DNA from: JACMLC01 sp963720235 | GTDB taxonomy: Bacteria; Acidobacteriota; Blastocatellia; Pyrinomonadales; Pyrinomonadaceae | Direction: 5' to 3' | DNA length: 64,000 bases | NCBI GenBank assembly: GCA_963720235.1 | Contig: OY970389.1 | Span: 2,418,001-2,482,000, forward strand | Shown here: piece after piece, positions 50,960 to 59,581 of the stretch | Position numbering within the stretch: the stretch's first letter is position 1 | Layout of the letters: each line of letters starts with the position of its first letter | The notes under the pieces: generated by a model | What the model was told of the DNA's origin: nothing | The model's input: the letters and a program-made list of their open reading frames with translations, nothing else | Database searches by the model: none | Program-made: the position numbers and the translations under genes

Positions 50960-51574
50960 TCATTTAAACTTGCTTTCCGTTCCGCTGAGCAGCCTGCTAA
51001 TGTTGGCGCGGTGCATAAAGATAATCAGCGCGCCGCCGATAATCGAAGCCGCCAGAATCTCTCTTAGTCCTGCGACGGGCCTGTAAAATTTTGACAAGAG
51101 CCAGACGCACAAAGGAAAGCTCGCGGTCGCCGCAATCGAACCGAGCGAGACATAGCGCGTGGCCCAGACAATCAAGATAAAAACCAGCAACGCGCCAATG
51201 ACTGCCAGAGGCGAGAGGGCCAGAAAGACTCCGACACCGGTTGCCACTCCTTTGCCGCCGCGAAAGCCAAGCCAGACTGGAAAGCAGTGGCCCACCACGA
51301 CAGCGATTGCCGCCGCAGCCACCCACCAGTTAATCCCGAAATCCGGCGTCAGAAATTTTCTCGCGAGATAGATTGCTAGCGCGCCTTTGGCTGCATTGAG
51401 CGCGAGCGTCACAACGCCCGCCAGCTTTCCTGCGCGCCGCGTGACGTTGGTCGCGCCCGTGCCGCCAGACCCCGTCTCGCGCACGTCCGCGCCTTCCTTC
51501 AAGCGCACAAGCAGGTAGCCGAATGGAATCGAACCCAGCAGATACGCTGCAATCAGAACCAGCACGGGTCGCAT
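50960..51574 (-). CDS. plsY: Acyl-phosphate--glycerol-3-phosphate acyltransferase PlsY
   Basis: About 204 residues, five or more membrane helices. PlsY motifs: IPFGYLL with GSGGTGATNVTR (the usual GSGNIGATNV changed at two positions), ALNAAKGALAIYLAR and GHCFPVWLGFRGGKGVATGVG. It acylates glycerol-3-phosphate to lysophosphatidic acid using acyl phosphate. The start is ATG 51574 (GGAG 10 nt upstream) or TTG 51577 (7 nt). It is directly upstream of gpsA, which makes its substrate. Confidence 0.92.
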   Translation of the reverse strand: MRPVLVLIAAYLLGSIPFGYLLVRLKEGADVRETGSGGTGATNVTRRAGKLAGVVTLALNAAKGALAIYLARKFLTPDFGINWWVAAAAIAVVVGHCFPVWLGFRGGKGVATGVGVFLALSPLAVIGALLVFILIVWATRYVSLGSIAATASFPLCVWLLSKFYRPVAGLREILAASIIGGALIIFMHRANISRLLSGTESKFK

Positions 51575-51661
51575 CAAGGGAGCACTCCGCGCCCAGCAAG
51601 AGAAAATCTGTCAGAGCAAGTTTAGACTATAGCAAGCAAACTAAAGCCGCGACAAGCTCTT

Positions 51662-52813
51662 CTACTTTGCAACCGAAGCGAGCGCGCCGTCAGGCTTGAT
51701 AATCTCTTTCAGTGAAGCAAACGGCACAATCACGTTCTTCGGGCCTTCCGCATAAGAGGCAACCTGATATGGATCGAAGGTGATGTAAATACCTTTCTTT
51801 GAAATATTCCAACTCTGATAGTTGTCCAAGTTTGGGCCAGCCCCTTCGTCTATCATATCCGTCGGGGCTTCATTGACTGCCGCCTGCTTCTTCAAATCAT
51901 CTATCGAGTAACTTGAGATTGTTTCCAGATAATCAGAGCCAGGCTTGAAGAGGTCTGCCAGCTTGAGCGTCCTGCCGTTTTTCAAATCAAAGTTGATGAC
52001 GCGCGTGTAATGATTCGGATGAGCCGCGCCGCGCGAATAGACTGAGATGCCGAAGACAACGCTGATGAGGTCGTCTTTGGCGAGCGTGACATCGTAGCCG
52101 ATTTCCAAAAAGCTATTGGAATCAGCTCCGGCAGGCATATCCTCTCCGCTCATTTCCGATTCGCCCTGCTTAAAATCCTGCGTCTCTTTCGTCACAAGCT
52201 GCTTTGCTTCCGCATTAAATTTGTCTGCATTCGGATTGGCCGCGCCTGTCAACTCAGGATACTCTGCATAAAACCAATATTTTTTCTTTTTATCTTCTTC
52301 TTTAACTTCCTTTGCGACGATGCGCAGCCCGCTTGTCAATTCAACTGCCTGCTCGATAGCATAAAAAGAGAGTTCATCACTGCCGCCCGGTTTGGCCCAA
52401 GTGCCTTCGAGCACAATGGTCGGCTGATTGTTGAGTTCGTTCCACTTCCCTTTGAACTCGCCAGTCTGTTTGCCGCTATTGTCAAACTCTTGCAGCTTGA
52501 AATTCCCTTGCTTATCAACAGAGCCTTTGAGCGAGATGTCGCTGCCGATTCGCCTGTACAGGTATGTGCCGGCAATCTGGTCGCCCTCGCGCCTGATGTT
52601 CATCTCAATCTTTTTATCGCCAATGCTCCCGCGAAAGTTTTTTCCGCCCGCAGCACGCGCGCCAGCCATCCCGCCCTGCTCATTCTGCGCGTTCGCATTG
52701 TCGCTGCCCGCAGGAAGATTAGATTGCAATCCAGCATCCTTCTTAGCACACGCGACAGAACCGAAAGCCATCAACGATGCAAGAAAAACAAGATAAAGCC
52801 ACTTCATCTTCAT
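51662..52813 (-). CDS. DUF3298/DUF4163-type lipoprotein or secreted protein
   Basis: 383 residues. Signal peptide ending SLMAFGSVACAKKD, with Cys22 as a possible lipid-attachment site although the -3 residue is Ser instead of the usual Leu. A beta-rich region (about 60-140) resembles lipocalin-like repeats; the C-terminal half has the DUF4163 part and a DUF3298 end (ISKKGIYITFDPYQVASYAE). Function unknown; relatives include the anti-sigma factor RsiV. The ATG at 52813 is preferred over the GTG at 52834 because the GTG codons form the AAGGAA Shine-Dalgarno itself. Confidence 0.75.
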   Translation of the reverse strand: MKMKWLYLVFLASLMAFGSVACAKKDAGLQSNLPAGSDNANAQNEQGGMAGARAAGGKNFRGSIGDKKIEMNIRREGDQIAGTYLYRRIGSDISLKGSVDKQGNFKLQEFDNSGKQTGEFKGKWNELNNQPTIVLEGTWAKPGGSDELSFYAIEQAVELTSGLRIVAKEVKEEDKKKKYWFYAEYPELTGAANPNADKFNAEAKQLVTKETQDFKQGESEMSGEDMPAGADSNSFLEIGYDVTLAKDDLISVVFGISVYSRGAAHPNHYTRVINFDLKNGRTLKLADLFKPGSDYLETISSYSIDDLKKQAAVNEAPTDMIDEGAGPNLDNYQSWNISKKGIYITFDPYQVASYAEGPKNVIVPFASLKEIIKPDGALASVAK

Positions 52814-52861
52814 TCGATATTCTTCCTTCACCAATAGAAACTATTTAAAGAGTGCATCAAC

Positions 52862-52958
52862 TCTTTGCGAGCTTTCGTTTTTCTTTTCTTTGCGCCTTTG
52901 CGCGAAACCTCAACGAGCGGTTCTCGCAAAGGCGCAAAGAAAAACATAAGTGCGCAAA
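52862..52958. repeat. CGCAAAG-type repeat, copy 7 (reversed halves)
   Basis: CTTTGCGAGCTTTCG and CTTTGCGCCTTTGCGCGAAA come first, GTTCTCGCAAAGGCGCAAAG and GTGCGCAAAGAATC second. Same reversed order as at 41594. It ends 8 bp before the cinA stop. Confidence 0.75.
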
Positions 52959-52966
52959 GAATCGTT

Positions 52967-54202
52967 TTATATCAAACGCCGTCGCAGGAGGTCGAGCGCG
53001 GCTTGAGAAGAGCGCCAGCGTATGAGGTGTCTATCGCCCGGCACATTGAGCTTGCGCGATTCCGTGTGCGCGTCGTCTGCGAGCGCGATATAGACAAGCC
53101 CGACGGGTTTCTCATCGCTGCCGCCACCCGGCCCTGCGATGCCTGTGATGGAGAGTCCGAAATCCGTGCCGGCGCGTGCTCTCACGCCTTCGGCCATAGC
53201 CTCCGCCACCTCCGCGCTCACGGCCCCGTGTCGCGCGATTAGCTCTGCATCCACGCCGAGCGTACGAATCTTCGCGTCGTTGGAATAAGCGACCACGCCT
53301 TCCATGAAATAGACTGATGAACCGGGAACTTCTGTCAGACGCTGTGCGATGAGGCCGCCCGTGCAGCTTTCAGCGACGGCGATTGTGAAGCCGTTGACAG
53401 CCAACCTGAGCCCGACGACTTCCTCCATCTTCTCGCCGCGAAAAGCAAAGATGGCATTGCCCAGTCGCTCTTCAATCTGCCCCGCCAATCCGTCAAGCAA
53501 GAGTTCCGCATCCTGCTCCGTCTTGGCATGCGCTGTGAGATGTATCTCAATCTCGCTGCGATTAAAGAGAATCGTCGTCTGCGGATTTTTGTATTGCGAA
53601 TAGACGGGCGCGATGCGTTCGTCAACAGCAGACTCGCCCATTCCAGCGACGCGCAGGATTCTGCGCACGACGCGCACGTCTCCGGCTTTGCTTGCGAGTC
53701 GCGGCTGCACAAAATTTTCGTACATCGGCTTCATCTCGCGCGGCGGGCCGGGCAGCAGCACCACCTCGCGCCCTTCATGTTCGAGAGACATGCCGGGAGC
53801 CGTGCCGTTCGGATTAGGAAGAATTTGCGCGCCCTCTATGACCATCGCCTGTCTGGAATTTATCTGCGGCATCGTGCGTCCGAAACTGAGGAAGCGCGTG
53901 CTAATCTCTTCCAGAACTTTTTCGTTCAGCATCAGCCTGCGGCCTAAAGCGCGTGCAGTAACCTTGCGTGTGATGTCATCTTCCGTTGGCCCAAGCCCGC
54001 CCGTCGTAATCACTACATGCGAGCGTTTGAGCGCGTCCCTGATAGTCTCTTCGAGCCGCGCGTCGTCGTCGCCCACAATGGTCTTGAGCTTAACTTCGAT
54101 GCCGATGCTGTTGAGCTTTTCCGTCAGCCACAGGCTGTTTGTGTCCGAACGATCCGGCGTCAAAAGCTCCGAACCGATGGCGATGATTTCAGCAGATAGC
54201 AT
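52967..54202 (-). CDS. cinA: CinA-family protein (ADP-ribose pyrophosphatase / nicotinamide-nucleotide amidohydrolase)
   Basis: 411 residues with two domains: an N-terminal COG1058/MoaB-like domain (IIAIGSELLTPDRSDTNSLW; TTGGLGPTEDDITR) and a C-terminal PncC-type amidohydrolase domain (VAESCTGGLIAQRLTEVPGS; SITGIAGPGGGSDEKPVGLV). Full-length CinA proteins recycle NAD by-products (ADP-ribose, nicotinamide mononucleotide); the old competence name comes from genetic context. ATG start. The stop lies 8 bp from a CGCAAAG repeat. Confidence 0.93.
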   Translation of the reverse strand: MLSAEIIAIGSELLTPDRSDTNSLWLTEKLNSIGIEVKLKTIVGDDDARLEETIRDALKRSHVVITTGGLGPTEDDITRKVTARALGRRLMLNEKVLEEISTRFLSFGRTMPQINSRQAMVIEGAQILPNPNGTAPGMSLEHEGREVVLLPGPPREMKPMYENFVQPRLASKAGDVRVVRRILRVAGMGESAVDERIAPVYSQYKNPQTTILFNRSEIEIHLTAHAKTEQDAELLLDGLAGQIEERLGNAIFAFRGEKMEEVVGLRLAVNGFTIAVAESCTGGLIAQRLTEVPGSSVYFMEGVVAYSNDAKIRTLGVDAELIARHGAVSAEVAEAMAEGVRARAGTDFGLSITGIAGPGGGSDEKPVGLVYIALADDAHTESRKLNVPGDRHLIRWRSSQAALDLLRRRLI

Positions 54203-54302
54203 GATTTAAAATTTTGCCTTTACCGCCGCAGACGTGGCAGGCGCAGAGAATAGTTGAATCAGGAATTGAAAGCTAACATATAGGCAGGCAAAAGTCGAAA
54301 CG

Positions 54303-54339
54303 AAGAGTCGGCAGCTCAAAGATTGAGCCGCCGACTCTT
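54303..54339. terminator. Hairpin terminator between cinA and the DUF6402-like gene
   Basis: AAGAGTCGGC/GCCGACTCTT plus the inner GCTCAA/TTGAGC give a 16-bp stem with one bulge and a 3-nt loop. On the minus strand it is followed by CGTTTCGACTTTT. It ends the transcript of the gene at 54369-55142. Confidence 0.8.
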
Positions 54340-54368
54340 TGCTTCGGACACATGACTCCTGTAAATGT

Positions 54369-55142
54369 TCAGAGCTTGCGTGAAGGGTCTACTTCGGCAG
54401 GCCCCATAATGTTCGTATCCGTGATAGTCCAGACATCGCTCTTGACATCATAAGGAGCAGCTAATTTCGCATCTTCCAAACGCTTTGCATTGCTATGATA
54501 GACAGTCAGCTTCTCATCCTTTGGACGAACGGCATCGGGGATGGCGCTTCCGAAATCCGGGTTGGGGACAGTGAAATGCTCTGTATAATCCCAATCATAT
54601 CTATCTTTCACAGAGGTCTGCCAGGAAGTGAAAGTTACTTTAATCTTGCCGGAGGAAAGCTTTGCGCCTGTGACCGTCACTTCGCTTTTTAACTGGAAGC
54701 CGCGCAAACTGGTGAGGAGGTCTTTTTCTGCCGGTGTCCCTTTCACCTGTATGCGGGCGATGTCCACATAACCGCTTCCCACTTCAATCAGACACTCATA
54801 CTCCATATTGAGGGCCGCAGGCAAAGTCCATCTGCCGTCTTGCAGTCGTGGGATGACTCCGCCCCAGACGCCTGCGCTTCGCCCTCTGCGAGCGCGTTCC
54901 TCTGTGAGAAAAACTTTTCGCTGGTGTTTTAGACCTTCAATCACATAAGAACTCTCCCGTAGATATTTGGGGGCCGTAAAAGAGAAGGTCGATTGAGGGT
55001 TTCTGTTATCAAGCCAGTGTTGCAGGAAGATGGATGCCAGAGGGACTTGGCCGTCAACCTTTTGGTTCGCAATGAGGTCTGCAAGTCGCTTGTACCATCC
55101 TGCGACGCGAGGTTCGGGGAGAGACGCTAAATAATCAGCCAT
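54369..55142 (-). CDS. DUF6402-like protein of unknown function
   Basis: 257 residues, soluble, no signal peptide. The C-terminal half contains DRYDWDYTEHFTVPNPDFGS, KDEKLTVYHSNAKRLEDA and LAAPYDVKSDVW, which recall the DUF6402 family, members of which I associate with secretion-system effector loci; this is from memory and not checked. It has more TTT/TCT codons and fewer GCG runs than neighbouring genes, so it may be foreign. ATG start with AAAGGAG upstream. It has its own terminator and lies 90 bp from the Ser/Thr kinase gene upstream. Confidence 0.6.
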   Translation of the reverse strand: MADYLASLPEPRVAGWYKRLADLIANQKVDGQVPLASIFLQHWLDNRNPQSTFSFTAPKYLRESSYVIEGLKHQRKVFLTEERARRGRSAGVWGGVIPRLQDGRWTLPAALNMEYECLIEVGSGYVDIARIQVKGTPAEKDLLTSLRGFQLKSEVTVTGAKLSSGKIKVTFTSWQTSVKDRYDWDYTEHFTVPNPDFGSAIPDAVRPKDEKLTVYHSNAKRLEDAKLAAPYDVKSDVWTITDTNIMGPAEVDPSRKL

Positions 55143-55231
55143 GACAAAACTCCTTTGAGAGAAAAAGGTCTTTTGCAGCCGGACGAGGTTTGATACAGCT
55201 TTTGCTGTATCAAGAGGTGTGATCTTAAATC

Positions 55232-56968
55232 TTAATCAGCGATACCGAAAATCTTAACCTCTCTGACCCACATCACAAAGGGTCTGCTGGTCGGCCCCTG
55301 TTGCGCGGGTTGAAAGATGCGCAGCTTTTGCGTGGTGAGCGGCGCGAATGAAAATGCCGCGCGGTCGTGGTCGTTGCCAGTTTGCAGCGACGCGACTGTG
55401 CGCCACGCGCCCTGCTCGTCCGGCGCGTGCAGCTCTATCAGCTTTGACGGCACAAAGCGATTGCGGTCAAAGCCCCAGTAAACATAGACGGCGGCGATGC
55501 GCGTCGGCTGGTCCAGAGCGAGCTCAATCCAGTGTGGCTCAGGCGTCTCGGCAGAAGCCCAGTTGCCCGCGTTATATTTCATGCGGCTGATGCGGCGCAC
55601 ATCCGTCTCGCCGTCCGTCAACGGCGCGGCGTTGTAGCCGTCATAACTGGAATCAACTTTCACCGCGCCGGGCTTGACTTCGACAAGTGAATCCTGCGGC
55701 ACAGGCGTCTGCGCCGGAGTCGGAGCAGCAGGCGGGAGTTCTGCCGTCACAGATTTTTTATTCTGTGTCGCCTGATAAATCAGAAAGCCTGCGAGGGCGA
55801 GCGCGCCGAGTGCGACTATGGCCCACAGTCCTCTTCTTTTATTTCTCTGCACAGTCAGAGATTCGATGTGAGTCAGCTTGGCTGTCGCGGGCGAGGCTCC
55901 GATTTCCGTGCCGCACTGTCGGCAATGCTTGTCTTCGTCGGACATCTCCGCGCCGCAACTCGCACAGGCGGAAGTTGTAATCGGCTGCGTCACATAATTT
56001 TCGCGGCCCGTCTGACGCGCGCCCTTGCCTGTGTCCTTCTCGCGCACAGAAAATTTCGGAGTGTGCGCGCCTGATGCTTCCGGCGAATCCTCTTCGACGG
56101 CATGCCCGCGCGCCTTGCGCACTGCGCGCAGAAAATCGCCAGCCGAAGAGAAACGCTGTTTGGGTTTCTTTTCAAGAGCGCGCAGGATGATGGCTTCGAT
56201 TTCGGGAGTGATGGCCGGATTAATTTCCGAAGGAGGACGTGGCGGCTTTTCTATATGCGCGCGCAAGGTTTCGGTTCGTGAGAGCGGAGCGTCTTCCGTG
56301 TCAAAGGGCGTAGAGCCTGTCAGCATCTCGTAAAGAATGATGCCGAGCGAGTAGATGTCCGAGCATTCATCAACAGGCAAGCCTTCGGCCTGTTCGGGCG
56401 AGACATATTGCGGCGAGCCGTAAAAAGTCCCGAAGGTATCTGAGTTCTCCGCGCCGACCAGTTTGACGATGCCGAAGTCAGTTATCTTCACGCGGTCTTC
56501 TGGAGTGACGAGGATGTTGCCCGGCTTGAGGTCTCTGTGAACTAAGCCGTGATGTCGCTGCCCGTTCTGGTCCAGATAGGTAAAGTTTTGCGCGTAGGCC
56601 ATGGCGTCGAGTATCTGCTCGAAAAGATGAAAGGCATGCTTTAAGGAGAGCGGGCGTTCTTCGTGCGAGAGAAGCTGGGCCAGAGAGCGTCCCTGCACAA
56701 GCTCCATGACGATGTAGTAAATCTGCTCGGAGACTATGTAGTCGTAGATTTTGACGATGCCGGGATGGTCTAGCTGCGATTGAACGTAAGCCTCTTTTTC
56801 AAAGCGCGCGCGCAGGCGTCTGAGGTCGCTGCTCTCGCGCGCGTTGATGGATTTGATGGCGACTTCGCGCGGCAGTTGCAAATGTGTGGCGCGATACACG
56901 ACGCCCATCCCGCCGCGCCCGATGCATTCCTCAATCCGATAATTCCCGATGATCTTTTCCGAAGCCAT
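55232..56968 (-). CDS. Membrane Ser/Thr protein kinase with zinc ribbon and discoidin-like extracellular domain
   Basis: About 578 residues. PknB-type kinase: GRGGMGVVYRA, AIKSIN (ATP Lys), HRDLKPGN, TDFGI, YVSPEQAEG. Then a double CxxC zinc ribbon (CASCGAEMSDEDKHCRQCG), one membrane helix (GLWAIVALGALALAGFLIYQ) and a C-terminal F5/8-type-C/NPCBM-like beta domain (PHWIELALDQPTRIAAVYVY) outside the membrane, likely a ligand sensor. All catalytic residues are intact. The ATG at 56968 (MASEKIIGNYRIEECIGRGG) is preferred; the longer frame to 57010 lies in a terminator hairpin. Confidence 0.88.
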   Translation of the reverse strand: MASEKIIGNYRIEECIGRGGMGVVYRATHLQLPREVAIKSINARESSDLRRLRARFEKEAYVQSQLDHPGIVKIYDYIVSEQIYYIVMELVQGRSLAQLLSHEERPLSLKHAFHLFEQILDAMAYAQNFTYLDQNGQRHHGLVHRDLKPGNILVTPEDRVKITDFGIVKLVGAENSDTFGTFYGSPQYVSPEQAEGLPVDECSDIYSLGIILYEMLTGSTPFDTEDAPLSRTETLRAHIEKPPRPPSEINPAITPEIEAIILRALEKKPKQRFSSAGDFLRAVRKARGHAVEEDSPEASGAHTPKFSVREKDTGKGARQTGRENYVTQPITTSACASCGAEMSDEDKHCRQCGTEIGASPATAKLTHIESLTVQRNKRRGLWAIVALGALALAGFLIYQATQNKKSVTAELPPAAPTPAQTPVPQDSLVEVKPGAVKVDSSYDGYNAAPLTDGETDVRRISRMKYNAGNWASAETPEPHWIELALDQPTRIAAVYVYWGFDRNRFVPSKLIELHAPDEQGAWRTVASLQTGNDHDRAAFSFAPLTTQKLRIFQPAQQGPTSRPFVMWVREVKIFGIAD

Positions 56969-56993
56969 TGTGCGGTAATTCCGGGAAAGCAAA

Positions 56994-57034
56994 AGGGGAA
57001 AGGGCGGCATCTCGGATGAGCTTCCCTTTCCCCT
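56994..57034 (-). terminator. Hairpin between the gene at 57057 and the kinase gene
   Basis: AGGGGAAAGGG (56994-57004) pairs with CCCTTTCCCCT (57024-57034), 11 bp, loop of 19 nt, and TTTT follows on the minus strand. Related in sequence to 2764-2832. Confidence 0.6.
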
Positions 57035-57056
57035 GAAATTATGTCAGCCACACATC

Positions 57057-57806
57057 TCAGGCAGTCTTCTTTTCTTCCTCGTACACATCGCGCAAGACAT
57101 CCGCAATCGGCGGCGGCGGAGCCACAGCATTCTGCGGCTTGCCATTACCATTCGCGTGCCTCTCCTGCGTTTCCAAATCATGCGCGAGATTTTCCGGCAG
57201 AGCATTGCGCGCAGCCGCGCCGAGCGCGGGAATTATATTCAAGCATTCGCGACTCGCATTGAGCATGGCCGCGCCCTGACTGCGGCGCGTGCGCTCTAGG
57301 CTGCGTATGGCAGCCATTGTTTGCGGAGCTTCGGCGGGTTCGCGTTCCAGCTTGCGCAGGATGTGTACATAGCGTCGCAGCTCAGGCGAAGGCGCATGAC
57401 GATGTCTCTCATCCGAGAGGTCGTTTTCGATAATGTACGAGAGATGTTCGACGGCTGCTTCGTGGTCGCCCGCGTGATGATAGAGCGCGCCAAGCGCGAA
57501 ATAAACGAGTGGCGGCGGGTCTGTCTGCGAATGCAGGACACGCTCGCCGCGTTCGATGACTTCGGCAATCTCAAAGCCGAACCAACGCCGCTCTTCATCA
57601 CGCAGGATGTCGTTGGCGGCAATGTAAAACTCGAAGATGCGCCCCGTCTCCTGATGCTCTGAACGCTGGACTGCGCGCCAGATAAAGTAGGTCACGATGG
57701 TGAAAAAAACTATCACCGAGACGGGAATCCCCATCACCGCCAGCATTGCGATAATCACAATGATGGCAAGCAATCTTTGCGCTGAATCTCTTCCCTTGCC
57801 GCTCAT
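57057..57806 (-). CDS. Membrane protein with a TPR-like helical region
   Basis: About 249 residues. One or two hydrophobic segments near the N-terminus (LLAIIVIIAMLAVMGIPVSV and IVFFTIVTYFIW), then a cytoplasmic or periplasmic helical part with the TPR-like pattern VYFALGALYHHAGDHEAAVE. The C-terminus is Pro/Gly/Asn-rich and acidic. I do not recognise a specific family. The ATG at 57806 starts MSGKGRDSAQ; the longer frame to 57908 is encoded by an AT-rich repeat (KSKIKNRKSKN) and is rejected. Confidence 0.65.
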   Translation of the reverse strand: MSGKGRDSAQRLLAIIVIIAMLAVMGIPVSVIVFFTIVTYFIWRAVQRSEHQETGRIFEFYIAANDILRDEERRWFGFEIAEVIERGERVLHSQTDPPPLVYFALGALYHHAGDHEAAVEHLSYIIENDLSDERHRHAPSPELRRYVHILRKLEREPAEAPQTMAAIRSLERTRRSQGAAMLNASRECLNIIPALGAAARNALPENLAHDLETQERHANGNGKPQNAVAPPPPIADVLRDVYEEEKKTA

Positions 57807-57924
57807 GTTTTTAGATTTGCGATTTTTGATTTTTGATTTTTGATTAGATAAGGACAAAGACTTTATAAAACTTAAAATCTTTAGTCTGCTTCCAATCGAA
57901 AATCGCAAATCTAAAATCTAAAAT
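57805..57924. repeat. GATTTTAGATTTGCGATTT inverted repeat, copy 3
   Basis: TTTAGATTTGCGATTTTTGA at the left, AAAATCGCAAATCTAAAATC at the right. The right end provides the TAG stop of the dehydrogenase gene (57918-57920) and the left end touches the ATG of the gene at 57806. Confidence 0.8.
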
Positions 57925-58985
57925 TCCTTTACTCTCTGGCGAATGGCTGCTCCGGCTTCGGCTGTGGAAAGCGTGCCGCCGAGGTCGCGTGTCATCTGCT
58001 CATCTTCAATACTCTGCCGCACAGCAGCTTCAACCGCACGGCTCGCCGCGTCGTAGCCCAGGTATTCTAGCATCATCGCCGCAGTCAGAATAGAGCCAAC
58101 CGGATTGGCAACGCCTTTGCCAGCGAGTGGCGGCGCGCTGCCGTGCACGGGCTCAAAGAGAGAGACGTGGCCCGGATGAATATTGCCGGAAGCCGCGAGG
58201 CCCAAGCCGCCCTGCAATGCCGCGCCGAGGTCTGTCAGAATATCTCCGAACAGATTATTGGTGACAATCACTTCATACTGCTCAGGGTGGAGCACCATGA
58301 ACATCGCCATCGCGTCTGCATACTGATGATTGGCTTCAATCTCAGGATACTGTGACGCGACCTCTTTGAAAACTCTCTGCCAGAGATCGCCGCCGAAACG
58401 CTGGACATTCGATTTGTCGCCCATCGTCACACGCCGCCGACCGTGTGCGCGTGCATATTCAAAAGCAGCGACAATAATTCGCTCCACTCCGCGCCGCGTG
58501 TTGTACTCTTCCTGCGTGGCGACTTCATCCTGCGTTCCCTTTTTGAGAAAGCCGCCCGCGCCGCAATACGCGCCCTCTGTGTTTTCACGAAAGACTACGA
58601 AATCAATCTCTTCAACTTTGCGGTCACGAAGCGGCGTGAGATGCGCCGCTTGCAGCCTGACGGGTCGCAGGTTGATGTAGAGGTCTAAGCCGCGACGCAT
58701 CCCCATCAGAATGTCTTCCGCATGTTGATTCGATTTAACGCGCGGGTCTCCGAAAGCTCCTGCGAGAATCGCATCGAAATCTCGTGTCAACATCTCAAGC
58801 GCGCCTTCGGGCAAGCTCACGCCTTCACTGAGATATTTATCCGCGCCCCAATCAAAGTGCGTGAACTCAAGCCCGACTCCATGCGTCTCGCGCAGTTGTT
58901 CGAGCACGGCGACTGCTTCTTTGATAACTTCCGGCCCGATGCCGTCGCCGGGAATGACTGCGATTCTTCTTTTCTCTTCTGTCAT
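57918..58985 (-). CDS. Isocitrate/3-isopropylmalate dehydrogenase-family enzyme
   Basis: 355 residues, NAD-linked beta-decarboxylating dehydrogenase. IPGDGIGPEVIKEAV at the N-terminus, the substrate loop FVVFRENTEGAYCGAGG, the catalytic Lys/Asp region (VTMGDKSNVQ; TNNLFGDILTDLGAALQGG) and EPVHGSAPPLAGKG for NAD. 3-isopropylmalate dehydrogenase is the default reading, but the ENTEGAYCGAGG loop also occurs in homoisocitrate and tartrate dehydrogenase relatives, and no leu genes are near. The stop codon is supplied by a repeat element. Confidence 0.85.
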   Translation of the reverse strand: MTEEKRRIAVIPGDGIGPEVIKEAVAVLEQLRETHGVGLEFTHFDWGADKYLSEGVSLPEGALEMLTRDFDAILAGAFGDPRVKSNQHAEDILMGMRRGLDLYINLRPVRLQAAHLTPLRDRKVEEIDFVVFRENTEGAYCGAGGFLKKGTQDEVATQEEYNTRRGVERIIVAAFEYARAHGRRRVTMGDKSNVQRFGGDLWQRVFKEVASQYPEIEANHQYADAMAMFMVLHPEQYEVIVTNNLFGDILTDLGAALQGGLGLAASGNIHPGHVSLFEPVHGSAPPLAGKGVANPVGSILTAAMMLEYLGYDAASRAVEAAVRQSIEDEQMTRDLGGTLSTAEAGAAIRQRVKEF

Positions 58986-59005
58986 CTATTTAAAATCCCA
59001 AAAAA

Positions 59006-59446
59006 TTAAAAAGGTATGCAGAGCACAGGCACGCGCGACCCGCGCAAGACTTTTTCCGCAGTCGAGCCAAACAATAATTCTTCAGGCGGAGTGGAGCGTC
59101 CGCGCACGCCTATGACAATCATCGGCAAGTCCAGGTCACGAGCTATTTTCAGAATCTCTACAAAAGGCTCGCCAACGACAATCATCTGCTCGACATTGAC
59201 GCCTTCTATCTCAACGCCATCGAGCATCGAAGCAAAGTCAAGTTCAGCGCGCTCGCGCAGACGCTGTGTAATCTCTTCGGAAGTGCCGAGAGATGCCGCC
59301 ACAGCATCGTTGATAAAATCCTGATTGATGACATGCAGGAGCGTCAAATCGCCATCGGGCGCGGCGATGACTGCGGCTGCGCGCATGGCATTCAGAGAAG
59401 TCGGCGAGAAATCTACAGGCACAAGTATGTCCGAAGCCTTGAGCAT
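59006..59446 (-). CDS. Universal stress protein (UspA family)
   Basis: 146 residues, single Usp domain. It opens ASDILVPVDFSPTSLNAMRA and has the ATP-binding loop GxRGRS followed by FGSTAEKVLRGSRVPVL (G-2x-G-9x-G-S/T pattern), so it is probably an ATP-binding Usp. The ATG at 59446 has ACGGAGG 7 nt upstream; the longer frame is repeat DNA. Its partner and trigger are unknown. It lies 20 bp upstream of the dehydrogenase gene on the same strand. Confidence 0.9.
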   Translation of the reverse strand: MLKASDILVPVDFSPTSLNAMRAAAVIAAPDGDLTLLHVINQDFINDAVAASLGTSEEITQRLRERAELDFASMLDGVEIEGVNVEQMIVVGEPFVEILKIARDLDLPMIVIGVRGRSTPPEELLFGSTAEKVLRGSRVPVLCIPF

Positions 59447-59464
59447 CGTTTTGCCTCCGTGAAA

Positions 59465-59575
59465 AGCAAGGATGAATGATGAATGATGAATGATGAAGTG
59501 TGTGCTATTTGAAGTTGAACGCTTCAAGTTTAAATAGCATTTCTTTCATCCTTCATCCTTCCGCCTTCATCCTTT
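59465..59575. repeat. GGATGAAGGCGGAAGGATGAA repeat, copy 2
   Basis: Left part GGATGAATGATGAATGATGA, right part identical over 35 bases (59541-59575) to 17232-17266. An inner stem GCTATTTGAAGTTGAACG / CGCTTCAAGTTTAAATAGC joins them. It ends 6 bp from the stop of the M28 peptidase gene. Confidence 0.75.
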
Positions 59576-59581
59576 GTTCTG

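Noticed and set aside
3455..52958. CGCAAAG repeats as possible CRISPR arrays
   Set aside because: The heptamers are contiguous, without unique spacers of constant length, and form inverted and not direct arrays; no cas genes are near.
53613..54209. A 198-codon frame antisense to cinA
   Set aside because: Shadow of cinA, rich in Ser/Arg with no domain features.
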